A DNA stretch of 64,000 nt, taken from Bdellovibrionota bacterium. GTDB lineage: Bacteria > Bdellovibrionota > Bdellovibrionia > Bdellovibrionales > JAMPXM01. A program made the translations under genes and the position numbers. The stretch is from assembly GCA_963170185.1 (NCBI GenBank), contig CAUJGS010000040.1, positions 47,388 through 111,387 on the forward strand. The letters are read 5' to 3'. The notes below the pieces were generated by a model, which was not told the DNA's origin, searched no databases, and saw nothing but the letters and a program-made list of their open reading frames with translations. This document shows, one piece after another, positions 26,519-34,968 of this stretch. Within the stretch, counting starts at the first letter, position 1, and each line of letters begins with the position of its first letter.

Positions 26519-27292
26519 ATGGGAATGTTGGATCGCTACAAAAAAACGGGTGGTTTTGTTCAACTTTTGACCCTGCTGGAAACCAGCGGAAAACAGAAGC
26601 AACAAAAGTTTCTGGAAATCATCCGACAAGAAGATCCCCGTTGGGCCGACGCGCTGATGTCCAAAATGATTGATGTCGATCGCGTACTGACTTGGAACGA
26701 GTCCGCACTGGCCGAAGTCACGGGCGCCATGCTTGAAATCAACATCGCGGCTGTTTTAAACGCTCTGACGCCCGAACAACGAGAAAAATTCCTTTCCTCA
26801 ATGGGCAGCATCAAAAAACGCAAAGTTCTCGACATCAACGAGTCTTCAAATGCGAGTCCGGGCGATATCAACACCTCGGTGAACAAGATGTTCGAAACAA
26901 TTCGCAAGCTCAATCAAGAGGGCACTTTGCGCTTTGACAAGTTCGATCCTCTACTTCGCATCGACACCGATATCGAAGATAGGTTGAAACAAGGACGCTC
27001 GATCGAGGGCGTTCCGGCGTTTGGCGAGAACTTTGGCACAAATGCCGATGCCGCCGAAGCGTCTAAAGAAGCCAAAGAAGATCTCTCAAACGCGCCCGGC
27101 CTTCGCGTGGTCACAAGCCTCGACGCCAAAGCTTGGTCGCAGTCCAACCAGGCCAAGGCCTCACCAGAACTCGAGGCCGAACTCTTGGGACTTCGAAAAC
27201 GCGTGGCAGCCTTGCAGGCCGAAAATGGAAGTCTCCGCCAGGAACTGACCATCGCCCAACACAAACTCGATCAGATTCGAAAAATCGCGTAA
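26519..27292 (+). CDS. FliG C-terminal-domain-like protein with coiled-coil tail
   Basis: A 257-residue cytoplasmic protein. Residues about 9-105 resemble the FliG middle/C-terminal armadillo fold (GGFVQLLTLLETSGKQKQQKFLEIIRQEDPRWADALMSKM, and ALTPEQREKFLSSMGSIKKRKVLD), where FliG builds the flagellar switch. It lacks the N-terminal FliG domain and has instead a disordered Ala/Lys-rich linker and a C-terminal coiled coil (about 220-257, heptads ending QHKLDQIRKIA). It is therefore not FliG itself. No flagellar gene is in the window. It may be an adaptor to a switch-like assembly (inference); a purely structural resemblance is also possible. Confidence 0.75.
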   Translation: MGMLDRYKKTGGFVQLLTLLETSGKQKQQKFLEIIRQEDPRWADALMSKMIDVDRVLTWNESALAEVTGAMLEINIAAVLNALTPEQREKFLSSMGSIKKRKVLDINESSNASPGDINTSVNKMFETIRKLNQEGTLRFDKFDPLLRIDTDIEDRLKQGRSIEGVPAFGENFGTNADAAEASKEAKEDLSNAPGLRVVTSLDAKAWSQSNQAKASPELEAELLGLRKRVAALQAENGSLRQELTIAQHKLDQIRKIA

Positions 27293-27294
27293 GC

Positions 27295-28158
27295 TTACTG
27301 CTCCACTTTGACGGCGGGAACCCCGCCCCAGATCTCTCCGTCGGGAACCACCGTTTTAGGCAAAACCACGGAATGGGGCATGATCCGCGCGTTGCTGCCG
27401 ATCTTCACTCCGCCCATGATCGATGCGCGTAAGCCCACGGTCGCCCCTTCTCCGATTTCAACCGGAGCCAAAACCAAGAAGCCCGCTTGTCCATAGTGCG
27501 CGACAATCGTGACCGATCCTCCGATCGTCACCTTCTCGCCGATACGAATCAAACTCGGGTCCGAGAGCGCCGTGCTGTTAATCACAGCGCCTTTTCCGAT
27601 CTTCATTCCCATGAGACGATAAAACAAAATTCCTATCGGCGACGGCGTGAACATTTCGAGCAAACTGTAGCGCAGCACATAGGTGATACCGTTGTGGATG
27701 TACCAACGAATCGCCTCCAGCGAATAGTACGGCCCCCTCCACGGCTTCAGGCGCCCACCCCACAACAGCGCAAAGTTCGCGGCCGGCAAGACAAAAACCA
27801 TGCACAGACCCGTCAGAAAAACGGCGCCTACAATAGCCGCTCCCCCAACCCAACCTTGTATAGCCCACCACGCAAGGCCACCTTGTGAAGCGCCCATCGA
27901 CGAGAGATCGAGCTGACTCATCGTCATGACCGTCCATGCGACCAGCACCGCGCCCGGGGCAACGGCCAAGCCGATCACGGCACACCCAACCAGGTAGAGC
28001 GGTATGATCATCGCCATTTGCATGAAGTTTTTGAATCGACGAAGCAGGGTTTCAAAGAGCCCCGCAAAGCCTCCGCGTTGACTCTTAAGCGGATCCAAAG
28101 TCGTCTTATGTCGCGCACCCATACACCAATCATGGAACTCTTCTTCTGCACTCGTCAA
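27295..28158 (-). CDS. Membrane-anchored left-handed beta-helix acyltransferase-like protein
   Basis: A 287-residue protein with two hydrophobic blocks (about 45-78 and 107-132) and a C-terminal hexapeptide-repeat domain from about residue 185 (INSTALSDPSLIRIGEKVTIGGSVTIV, VEIGEGATVGLRASIMGGVKIGSNARI, ending GEIWGGVPAVKVEQ). This layout matches the maltose/galactoside O-acetyltransferase fold in a membrane-bound form, probably modifying a lipid-linked or envelope glycan. The catalytic His is plausible in VAHYGQAG. The start at the TTG at 28158 has no ribosome site; ATG at 28122 is an alternative. It is divergent from the oxygenase operon by about 20 bp. Confidence 0.8.
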   Translation of the reverse strand: MTSAEEEFHDWCMGARHKTTLDPLKSQRGGFAGLFETLLRRFKNFMQMAMIIPLYLVGCAVIGLAVAPGAVLVAWTVMTMSQLDLSSMGASQGGLAWWAIQGWVGGAAIVGAVFLTGLCMVFVLPAANFALLWGGRLKPWRGPYYSLEAIRWYIHNGITYVLRYSLLEMFTPSPIGILFYRLMGMKIGKGAVINSTALSDPSLIRIGEKVTIGGSVTIVAHYGQAGFLVLAPVEIGEGATVGLRASIMGGVKIGSNARIMPHSVVLPKTVVPDGEIWGGVPAVKVEQ

Positions 28159-28179
28159 AGGTGTGTTTAAATAGTCCAG

Positions 28180-29178
28180 ATGTCCGATTCATCCGCAGGA
28201 GTCTTTCAGACCATCCATCCCAACGAGATTCTTCTTCGTGGATCGAAGTTGGACTTCGATATCGTGCGCATTCCCCTAGCACTCTCGGAGGCGGCCCTCA
28301 AAGCCTCACTCGCTCGCGTTCAGGAGAAATTCCCCTGGAGCGGCAAAGACGGCGAAGACCATTACCGGGCCATCGGTTTACAGTATCACGACCCCAAGAA
28401 TCCCTATTTAGATGCCGTCGATCGGCAAGCGACCTACACGCTGGGCGAAGCGCGACAGTTTGAACTTTCGATCGAACACTCGCGTTTTCGATTCTTCGAT
28501 CGCCGCAATCTCGCGGGCGAGGAGTTCGAATACGTGTTTCGACGACTGTTGCCGCTGCGGGTGTTTCGCACCCGCTTGATGACGGTCGCTCCTGGGTTTC
28601 ATGCCGGCAATCCTCACTCCGACGGTCCAAAATCCATGCGCCTGCATATCCCGCTTGAAACAAACCCCGGAGCCTGGTTTGAGATCGAGGGTCGCCGTTA
28701 TCATCTGCCAGCCGACGGCTCCGCGTATCTGGTCAATACTTCGCTCGTTCACCGCATAGGAAACGACGGTTCGACACCACGTACGCACTGGGTTTCCGTG
28801 CTCTTTAGAAGAAGCGAAGCTCCGATTCATCCGCTGGCCCTGCTCGCCATCCGCGACTTCTGGGAGGAACACCACGGGCGCGACGGCACGCCCGTCGAAG
28901 CTTTGAAAAAAGCCTGCGACGAACGCACTGGAAAGCGATGTGAGCTCTGTCAAAAGCGAGACTTGCGGTTATTTCATATCCCCGACACCAATATCTTGCG
29001 CTCGATCTGTGCGGCCTGTATGGAGGACCTAATACGCCGTCACAGGTTGGAGACTCCGAGCACTTCCGCCAACGGCCGATACGAAGAACACGCCTTGCGT
29101 GAGGAAAAAATCGTTCACGAACTAAAGGCTCTCCTGGAGAACGCGGTCGAAGAATGCAGCTCAAACAAGCCGACATAA
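28180..29178 (+). CDS. Fe(II)/2OG hydroxylase-like protein with C-terminal Cys-pair module
   Basis: The first gene of a three-gene operon. The catalytic part (about 95-215) has His146 and Asp148 in GNPHSDGPK, a long strand LHIPLETNPGAWFEIEGRRYHLPADGSAYLVN, and His191 in SLVHRIGN, the metal triad of Asp/Asn beta-hydroxylases. Residues about 245-295 carry two Cys-x2-Cys pairs (CELCQ and CAAC) that could bind zinc. It has no signal peptide. The final 25 bp overlap the next gene, a TrmB-like methyltransferase, and the operon ends with a second oxygenase. Fusion of this catalytic domain to a Cys-pair module is unusual and I do not know its substrate. Confidence 0.8.
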   Translation: MSDSSAGVFQTIHPNEILLRGSKLDFDIVRIPLALSEAALKASLARVQEKFPWSGKDGEDHYRAIGLQYHDPKNPYLDAVDRQATYTLGEARQFELSIEHSRFRFFDRRNLAGEEFEYVFRRLLPLRVFRTRLMTVAPGFHAGNPHSDGPKSMRLHIPLETNPGAWFEIEGRRYHLPADGSAYLVNTSLVHRIGNDGSTPRTHWVSVLFRRSEAPIHPLALLAIRDFWEEHHGRDGTPVEALKKACDERTGKRCELCQKRDLRLFHIPDTNILRSICAACMEDLIRRHRLETPSTSANGRYEEHALREEKIVHELKALLENAVEECSSNKPT

Positions 29179-29807
29179 ACCACCGAGCATTTCGACCGAC
29201 GGATCTTCGCGACGAACGAACCGAACTCTTTGGCCTATCCCTAGAAACAGCTCTCCGTCGTAAACAAGTCGAACTCGAAATCGGCTGCGGTGTCGGCTGG
29301 CATCCCATCGAAACGGCCAAAAACCTCCTAGCCGACGAACAGGCACTGATCGCAATCGAGCGGACAAACAACAAATTCCTGGCCTTCAAACGACGCTTCG
29401 AAAATCATCCGCACCTGCAAAATGTTCTGACCGGTGTTCACGCCGACGCCTTTCACTTCATCGCACAAGCGATTCCCGACCAGGCGCTCGCGAAAATCTG
29501 GATGCTTTATCCCAACCCAGAGATCAAGCGCCCGAACAATCGCTGGTATCGCTCCCCCGGATTCCGGCGCGCTCTTATGGCGCTGCGCCTAGGGGGGCGA
29601 TTTCATTTTGCCACCAATCTTTCGGAATACGCCCTCGCCGGAGAAGCTCAAACCACGCGGCTTGGTTTGCGTCTTCTCGAGAAACAATTGATTACCAAAA
29701 CCGACCAGCCAAACTTTTCGCCGCGCACACACTTCGAAAAAAAGTACTACGAGCGCGGCGAACAGCTTTTTGACTACACTTTTGAAAAAGTAAACGAGGC
29801 ACCCTAG
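29154..29807 (+). CDS. TrmB-like methyltransferase
   Basis: A 217-residue class I methyltransferase resembling TrmB (tRNA m7G46). SAM motif ELEIGCGVGWHPIETA, acidic IAIERTNNKFLAFKRRFENHP and the C-terminal FEKKYYERGEQLFDYTF helix all fit. The motif normally reading FPDPWPKxRHxKRR is replaced by YPNPEIKRPNNRWYRS, so the catalytic Asp and the conserved Trp are missing or changed, and methylation of G46 is doubtful. It lies between two Fe(II)/2OG-type oxygenase genes, with a 25 bp overlap upstream and a stop directly against the next start codon. I infer a modified role in the same pathway. Confidence 0.8.
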   Translation: MQLKQADINHRAFRPTDLRDERTELFGLSLETALRRKQVELEIGCGVGWHPIETAKNLLADEQALIAIERTNNKFLAFKRRFENHPHLQNVLTGVHADAFHFIAQAIPDQALAKIWMLYPNPEIKRPNNRWYRSPGFRRALMALRLGGRFHFATNLSEYALAGEAQTTRLGLRLLEKQLITKTDQPNFSPRTHFEKKYYERGEQLFDYTFEKVNEAP

Positions 29808-30671
29808 ATGTCGATTCATCTCACCGACTCTTTTAAACCCCTGGCAAAAACTCTGCGCAAACACTTCGACTCTGTGCAAACCGACGCTCATCACCCGGCC
29901 CGTTTCCAGTGGGACTGGTGGCATCTCCCCGGGCGTTACACTCACTTGCGAACACCGGCGGAACTCTACTTCGAACCGGGTTTGCATGATCACCTTGTCA
30001 CGACGATCACCCAACACGCGCGACAAGAGTACGGCTGTAGCGCCATCTCTCCCATTTGGCTCAGCAACTACGTGGAGGGCTGCGAACAACGCCTTCATGC
30101 AGATCGTCCTCACGGACCGTGGGCGTTTGTTTTCTCTTTGACGGCGGACTTTCGAAAGTTCCAAGGCGGTGAGACGATTCTCATGCGTGAAGAGATTCTT
30201 CGTTTCTGGGAAAACCCCGCCGAAGAGGGACAGGCTTTCGAAGAAAACGAAATCCTGGTCAAAATTCCTTCTAGCTTTGGTCGTTTGCTCGTGTTCGATC
30301 CACGCATACCCCACGGTGTCAGTCGCGTCAGCGGTACCGTGAATCCACTAGAAGGCCGTCTCGTGCTTCACGGCTGGTTCACGACTCCGCAACCCTTTGT
30401 TGACGGCGCGCTTTCGCCCAGGAAGGTCGAAACTGTGCTGCAAGGGCTCGATCGAGAAATGGAAACACTTAGTGCCATCGCCAGCTCCGGGACTGTTGCC
30501 TATCGTATCTCTATTCAACCGGATGGCTCCGTGTCCAAAATCAAGAAGCTTCGGTCTTCGATACAAGACTCCAAACCACTGGATCGTTTAATCAACGCCT
30601 ACTTCAAGACGGCGAAGTTCCCGAAGGCCGCAAAACCTTCCGAACTCACTTTACCGCTAACTATCGGATAA
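29808..30671 (+). CDS. 2OG-Fe(II) oxygenase fused to an AgmX/TonB-C-like domain
   Basis: A 287-residue protein and third gene of the operon. The N-terminal 200 residues form a prolyl-hydroxylase-like dioxygenase with metal ligands His97 and Asp99 (RLHADRPHG), His169 (RIPHGVSR) and Arg184 for 2-oxoglutarate (EGRLVLHGWF). Residues about 225-287 look like a TonB-C/AgmX-type domain (VAYRISIQPDGSVSKIKKL, AYFKTAKFPKA) normally found in envelope proteins, here without a signal peptide. This combination is unfamiliar to me. The ATG follows the upstream stop directly, with GAGG upstream. It is not followed by a terminator. Confidence 0.8.
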   Translation: MSIHLTDSFKPLAKTLRKHFDSVQTDAHHPARFQWDWWHLPGRYTHLRTPAELYFEPGLHDHLVTTITQHARQEYGCSAISPIWLSNYVEGCEQRLHADRPHGPWAFVFSLTADFRKFQGGETILMREEILRFWENPAEEGQAFEENEILVKIPSSFGRLLVFDPRIPHGVSRVSGTVNPLEGRLVLHGWFTTPQPFVDGALSPRKVETVLQGLDREMETLSAIASSGTVAYRISIQPDGSVSKIKKLRSSIQDSKPLDRLINAYFKTAKFPKAAKPSELTLPLTIG

Positions 30672-30707
30672 AATCAGACTCTCAGTTGAAATCAGATCGG
30701 CTCGGTC

Positions 30708-32006
30708 TTACCGATCGCCCCAGGCCGCCATCCACTCTTCGTATTCATCCAAGAGTTCCAATTGCTTGGCCGAATACTCTCTGGGGCGATTTCTAAACGG
30801 CACTTCAACACCGGAAGAGCGCACGAGAATCGCCGAGCCCGAGCCCTCTTCACGCAGGATCTCCAAGCGACGAGGCGACGCACCCTCGATTTCAAATGTA
30901 ATCGGCAAGCCTCCGGGGTTTACCGTCACCTTGGCGCGCTCTTTGCCGATTCCCATCGGGCCAGGTTTTAGGATTTCGACCTCCGGAGCAGACGCTCCAC
31001 CTTTGCCACCGTTGGCCTTTACTGGAGCCGGAGGCAAAGAGCTTGGAATCGCCGCTAGGTCTCGCGGTACTGTGGGCTTCGACAAAATCGGCTTCTTTGC
31101 GATCTGAACGGAAGAGACAGGAACCGGAGCCGAACTCAAACTCGCCTTGTTACACGAGCGAGCCTCGCGCGCCACCGTCGTCTGACCATTTCGTTCAAAT
31201 ATCCAACGCGAAACACAACCATCCGGATCTTGAGCCGACGCCAGCCACTCGGGGTTCGTATAAGAGAAGCGCCAAACTTGAACAGGCTTGTCCGCACTTT
31301 TTTTACCGTCTCGACTTTCCAGGCGCAGCAGTCGCAAAATGTTTCCGTCGGCGTCGTACTCGTAAGCCTCACGAACTCCCCCGAACTCCGCGCTCTCGAG
31401 GTTGATTCCCAATTCGTAGCGCACCAGTCGCTGTCCCTTGGAATCTAAAATCGCATCGAGATCGCCGGAAACATTGCGACGAAACTTCATCGGCCTCGTT
31501 TTCAGATTATCCAATGCCTCCGGGCGTCCATTGGTGTCACGACGTACATACCAACGATGTTGACCGACTTGAAAACTATCCAAACGGCCGTCGAAACGAA
31601 ACGTCGGATAAGGCGCTTCGGTTAATTCCCAGCGGCCATCTGACTTTCGCAAGATTCGACTGGATGACGTGTCCTCTACCCAGGCGTCTAGAATTTTATG
31701 AAAGGTTCGCGCCTTTTTCTGACCGCACTCACGAAGCTCCAAAACCTTCGGGTTTCCGGAATCGACCCCCACCAGAATTTTGTCGATGTTCGAACACCAA
31801 CCGGGCCCGAAAAGACCACGCTCTTTCTCTGTTCGTTCGAACCGCCGCACAAGAACGGGTTCGCCCTGCTGGCGAAACTCCACACGTTCGATTTCAAGTT
31901 TTGCTGTCTCCGGATCGACGCGAAACACCGCGTCTTCCGCCCAAACGGGGGAAACGATTCCGGAAACCGCAAGGCTCAAAATGAAAGCCAGAGTTAAACG
32001 TTTCAC
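30708..32006 (-). CDS. Secreted RHS/YD-repeat-like protein
   Basis: A 432-residue secreted protein with signal peptide (about 1-23, cut near VWA-ED). The segment ERTEKERGLFGPGWCSNIDKIL resembles the N-terminal domain of RHS/YD-repeat proteins (the GPGW signature), and later EAYEYDADGNILRLLRL matches a YD repeat. The C-terminal third is a Pro/Ala-rich linker followed by a short globular piece. It is too short to be a toxin-delivering RHS core, and no toxin domain is visible. Possibly a degenerate or orphan RHS-type envelope protein. It is divergent from msrA. Confidence 0.75.
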   Translation of the reverse strand: MKRLTLAFILSLAVSGIVSPVWAEDAVFRVDPETAKLEIERVEFRQQGEPVLVRRFERTEKERGLFGPGWCSNIDKILVGVDSGNPKVLELRECGQKKARTFHKILDAWVEDTSSSRILRKSDGRWELTEAPYPTFRFDGRLDSFQVGQHRWYVRRDTNGRPEALDNLKTRPMKFRRNVSGDLDAILDSKGQRLVRYELGINLESAEFGGVREAYEYDADGNILRLLRLESRDGKKSADKPVQVWRFSYTNPEWLASAQDPDGCVSRWIFERNGQTTVAREARSCNKASLSSAPVPVSSVQIAKKPILSKPTVPRDLAAIPSSLPPAPVKANGGKGGASAPEVEILKPGPMGIGKERAKVTVNPGGLPITFEIEGASPRRLEILREEGSGSAILVRSSGVEVPFRNRPREYSAKQLELLDEYEEWMAAWGDR

Positions 32007-32107
32007 TTAAAACTATTATCTCTTATATGTCTCAAAAAGAGCGAGTGAATTTCTGTCGACATTCTCACCGTCTCATTTTGAGATGAGTCGCTTTAAGGGG
32101 AGGAAAT

Positions 32108-32686
32108 GTGGAAAAACAAGGGGCGAATGTGGAACTCGCGACTCTCGCAGGCGGCTGCTTCTGGGGAATGGAGGATCTGATCCGCAAACAACCAGGCGTT
32201 CTGGACACCGAAGTTGGCTACTGCGGCGGCACAAGCGATGATCCCCTGCTGGCGACCTACAAACACGTCAAAAACGGAACCACAGGACATGCCGAAAGCA
32301 TTCAGATTCGCTTCGACCCCAAACACACCACGTACGCCGATATTCTCGATTTTTTCTTTCGTATTCACGATCCAACAACCTTGAATCGACAAGGAAACGA
32401 CATCGGCACCCAATACCGCTCGGTCATCTTTCCTCACGATGCTCGACAAAAAGTCATCGCCGAATTCATGATCCAGCTCGTGAATCGAAGCGGATACTGG
32501 CAAGCTCCGGTGGCGACAACGATTGAAAACTATCGCGGCTTTTTTATCGCCGAAGACGAACATCAAGATTATCTCGAGCACTACCCGACCGGTTACACTT
32601 GTCATTTCCTGCGTCACCAAAGCCCGTTTCTCGACGACGCCAAACGCGCACAACTCGATAAGCTTCTAATGACTCCATTAAAATGA
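32108..32686 (+). CDS. msrA: Peptide-methionine (S)-S-oxide reductase
   Basis: MsrA repairs oxidised methionine. The active-site motif GGCFWGMED holds catalytic Cys17, followed by the typical GYCGG and [19 protein letters not shown] block and an [15 protein letters not shown] region. The start is GTG at 32108 with GGGGAGG five bases upstream; the nearby ATG is out of frame. The 192 residues fit a stand-alone MsrA without an MsrB domain, and its resolving Cys is not obvious at the C-terminus. Its stop overlaps the rsmE start as ATGA, so the two genes are coupled. Confidence 0.94.
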   Translation: MEKQGANVELATLAGGCFWGMEDLIRKQPGVLDTEVGYCGGTSDDPLLATYKHVKNGTTGHAESIQIRFDPKHTTYADILDFFFRIHDPTTLNRQGNDIGTQYRSVIFPHDARQKVIAEFMIQLVNRSGYWQAPVATTIENYRGFFIAEDEHQDYLEHYPTGYTCHFLRHQSPFLDDAKRAQLDKLLMTPLK

Positions 32687-33453
32687 ATACCTTGTTATTT
32701 CATGCTCACGAAGTCGGAGGCGATGGCACCCTAAAGCTTGGGGCCGAGAAGCCCGACGCCCGTGCCGAACACATCGCCAACGTATTAAAACCGGAACTCG
32801 GCTCGAGTCTGCGTGTTGGTCAGATCGACGGACTTCTTGGAAGCGGAGAAGTTCTTCAGTGCTTACGCGCAGACGCCAATTCCAACAATCATGCGTGCGT
32901 TCAAGTCCATGTCGGCGAACTCAAAGCAGCGCCGCCGGCAAAACACCCCTTGCATCTCGTACTTGCCCTGCCACGACCCAAAAGCCTTCGGCGCGTGTTA
33001 AGAGGTCTTGCCAACATCGGAGTGACATCCATTGATTTGATTCAGAGCTATCGTGTCGAGAAGTCATATTGGTCGGCTCCGGCGCTAGAGCCCGCGAAGT
33101 TGGAGGCCGCCCTCTTAGAGGGACTCTCCATCGCCAACGATACCGTGTTGCCAAAAGTTCAAATCTATCGCCGCTTCAAACCTTACGTCGAAGACATTGC
33201 GAGCGCGCTTCCAATGAAAACAAAGCTGATTGCGCATCCTCGCACCGACATCCAACCACGCTTACCGAAAAACCGTTCCGAACCCGTGGCTCTGGCTGTC
33301 GGCCCCGAAGGCGGATGGACCGAGTACGAAGTCGGACTTTTTTCCAAAGCCGGCTTTCAAGCGATGTCCCTAGGGCCGCGCATCCTCTCCGTAGAAATGG
33401 CCCTACCCACTCTAGGTACCGCCTTGTTTTTTGATTTGCAGCGCGGCAACTAG
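32683..33453 (+). CDS. rsmE: 16S rRNA m3U1498 methyltransferase
   Basis: A SPOUT-class methyltransferase that modifies U1498 in the decoding region of 16S rRNA. The C-terminal knot is clear: [17 protein letters not shown] and [19 protein letters not shown]. Upstream lie the [24 protein letters not shown] block and the N-terminal PUA-like part with HIANVLK. The 256 residues fit the family. It is translationally coupled to msrA and convergent with the YiiX-like gene, overlapping it by 4 bp at their stops. Confidence 0.92.
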   Translation: MNTLLFHAHEVGGDGTLKLGAEKPDARAEHIANVLKPELGSSLRVGQIDGLLGSGEVLQCLRADANSNNHACVQVHVGELKAAPPAKHPLHLVLALPRPKSLRRVLRGLANIGVTSIDLIQSYRVEKSYWSAPALEPAKLEAALLEGLSIANDTVLPKVQIYRRFKPYVEDIASALPMKTKLIAHPRTDIQPRLPKNRSEPVALAVGPEGGWTEYEVGLFSKAGFQAMSLGPRILSVEMALPTLGTALFFDLQRGN

Positions 33454-34928
33454 CTGGAGGAGTCGGCTCGTCGCTCGATGCATTGTCCGGCGCAGGCTTT
33501 TTCGAAAAGCTCTTCTAGTTCACCATAAGAAAGCGGTCGGCCCAGTTGACGACTCGCCTTGGTCTCGAGTTCCTCGAGCTCGGACATCAACCCCATTACA
33601 AGATCTCGATGCCGAATCAGAGTGGCCATCGTTTCGACCTTCGCATCTTTTGGGATTTGCTTAAGATCGAAACCAAGATCACGCGCGAAGATCGCCGCAA
33701 CGGCCTGAAATCCGGCGGCGACATCCGGACGATAGGTGAATCCTTGTTTGAACTTTTCAAAGAGCACCGAAAGCACCACATCAAAACGGCGTGACTCTTT
33801 AAGCATCTCGACATCTCGGTACTCCGCGATCATCTCAAAAGCGGGATCCACCTCGATGTCGGCGGGTGCAAACGATTTACCCGCCTGCATCTGAATACCT
33901 TTTGCAAAATCGGTTTTGAGAGCCTCCGCAAAACTTGTGAGATAGGCCGGTACGACCACTTCACCGCGACTCGCTCTCTCCCAAGCCAAACGAGCCAGTT
34001 TGGCACAGAAGATCTTTCCGTTGTCATGAAGGTTCATCTGAAGATCAAAGTGATAATGAGAGGGGTTTGTTCGGCTGTCCTCGTAGAGATTCCAAAGTTC
34101 ACGTCCGGCGGCTTGAGCGTATTTTTCCGCCGTCGGTGAGGACGCGCGATAAACAGCGACACGCGGAAGCCGCTCGAGATCCAAGTACTCTTGAAGCTCG
34201 TACGCGACGACATTTTGTTCCATGAGCGCCTCAACGACTTTCAGCCGTCCATCCGGTGCCTCGGCGACCATCGCGATGTGACTCATGTTTGTCGCCATGT
34301 CGCCGATCCGTGCGATCGTCGCACTGATAAAAGAAGCTCCTCGCACAAGAATCAAATCGCCCGCCTGCAGATGCACCCGTCCATCCGGAAAAACCAAACG
34401 GTTCACCAAAGTCCTCGGCGCCTCATAGGAAAAAAAACCGCCAGCCTTGCGATCTGGCAAAACAGTGACAGGCCGTAAAAAGTCTCGCCGTGCGATCAAC
34501 GAATCGGCGGCATAGCTCAGATAGAGGTGCGCACGGCGGAATGCGGTGACTGTTGCCTCATCCAAATTGCCAAAGTCCTTAAGCCTACGGTTGAGATTCA
34601 ATCGTATATCAAAAATCTGCTGAGCCGTTTGATCGGCCTCCTCAAGAAACCGAGAGTTTTCGCTTTCGCCGGACGGCGTATAAAAGTCGCCCCGCATGGC
34701 ATAGGCGGAATCCGCTAGCTGATGAATATACGCGGCGGCGGTCTCGGCACGAAACACCTTCGGGTTTGCTACGTCTTCTTCAAGCCGAGCAAGTGCGCTT
34801 TTGACGATGTCATAGCGTGACGGCCCCAGTGTGGTTTGCTTTTGGTCATATTCCCGATGGGCAATCAATCCCATAGAGCTTACGAAAAAGATGAAGAAAA
34901 CCGCGACCGCGCTTGCTAATCTACTCAT
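33450..34928 (-). CDS. YiiX/YebB-like papain-fold peptidase, membrane anchored
   Basis: A 492-residue protein with one N-terminal membrane segment (ASAVAVFFIFFVSSMGLIA). Start ATG at 34928 has AGAGG upstream; the longer frame adds no useful sequence. Residues about 200-350 hold the circularly permuted NlpC/P60-like YiiX fold: LQAGDLILVRG, then NMSHIAMVAE with the catalytic His, and later KIFCAKLARLAWE with the catalytic Cys. Such proteins cleave or bind peptidoglycan peptides or thioesters. N- and C-terminal helical domains surround it; the tail includes a charged coiled coil. Localisation is inner membrane with the enzyme in the periplasm (inference). Divergent from rsgA. Confidence 0.85.
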   Translation of the reverse strand: MSRLASAVAVFFIFFVSSMGLIAHREYDQKQTTLGPSRYDIVKSALARLEEDVANPKVFRAETAAAYIHQLADSAYAMRGDFYTPSGESENSRFLEEADQTAQQIFDIRLNLNRRLKDFGNLDEATVTAFRRAHLYLSYAADSLIARRDFLRPVTVLPDRKAGGFFSYEAPRTLVNRLVFPDGRVHLQAGDLILVRGASFISATIARIGDMATNMSHIAMVAEAPDGRLKVVEALMEQNVVAYELQEYLDLERLPRVAVYRASSPTAEKYAQAAGRELWNLYEDSRTNPSHYHFDLQMNLHDNGKIFCAKLARLAWERASRGEVVVPAYLTSFAEALKTDFAKGIQMQAGKSFAPADIEVDPAFEMIAEYRDVEMLKESRRFDVVLSVLFEKFKQGFTYRPDVAAGFQAVAAIFARDLGFDLKQIPKDAKVETMATLIRHRDLVMGLMSELEELETKASRQLGRPLSYGELEELFEKACAGQCIERRADSSS

Positions 34929-34968
34929 GCCTCTATTATTCAGTTCGGAACAAAGGACGATAAGAGTT

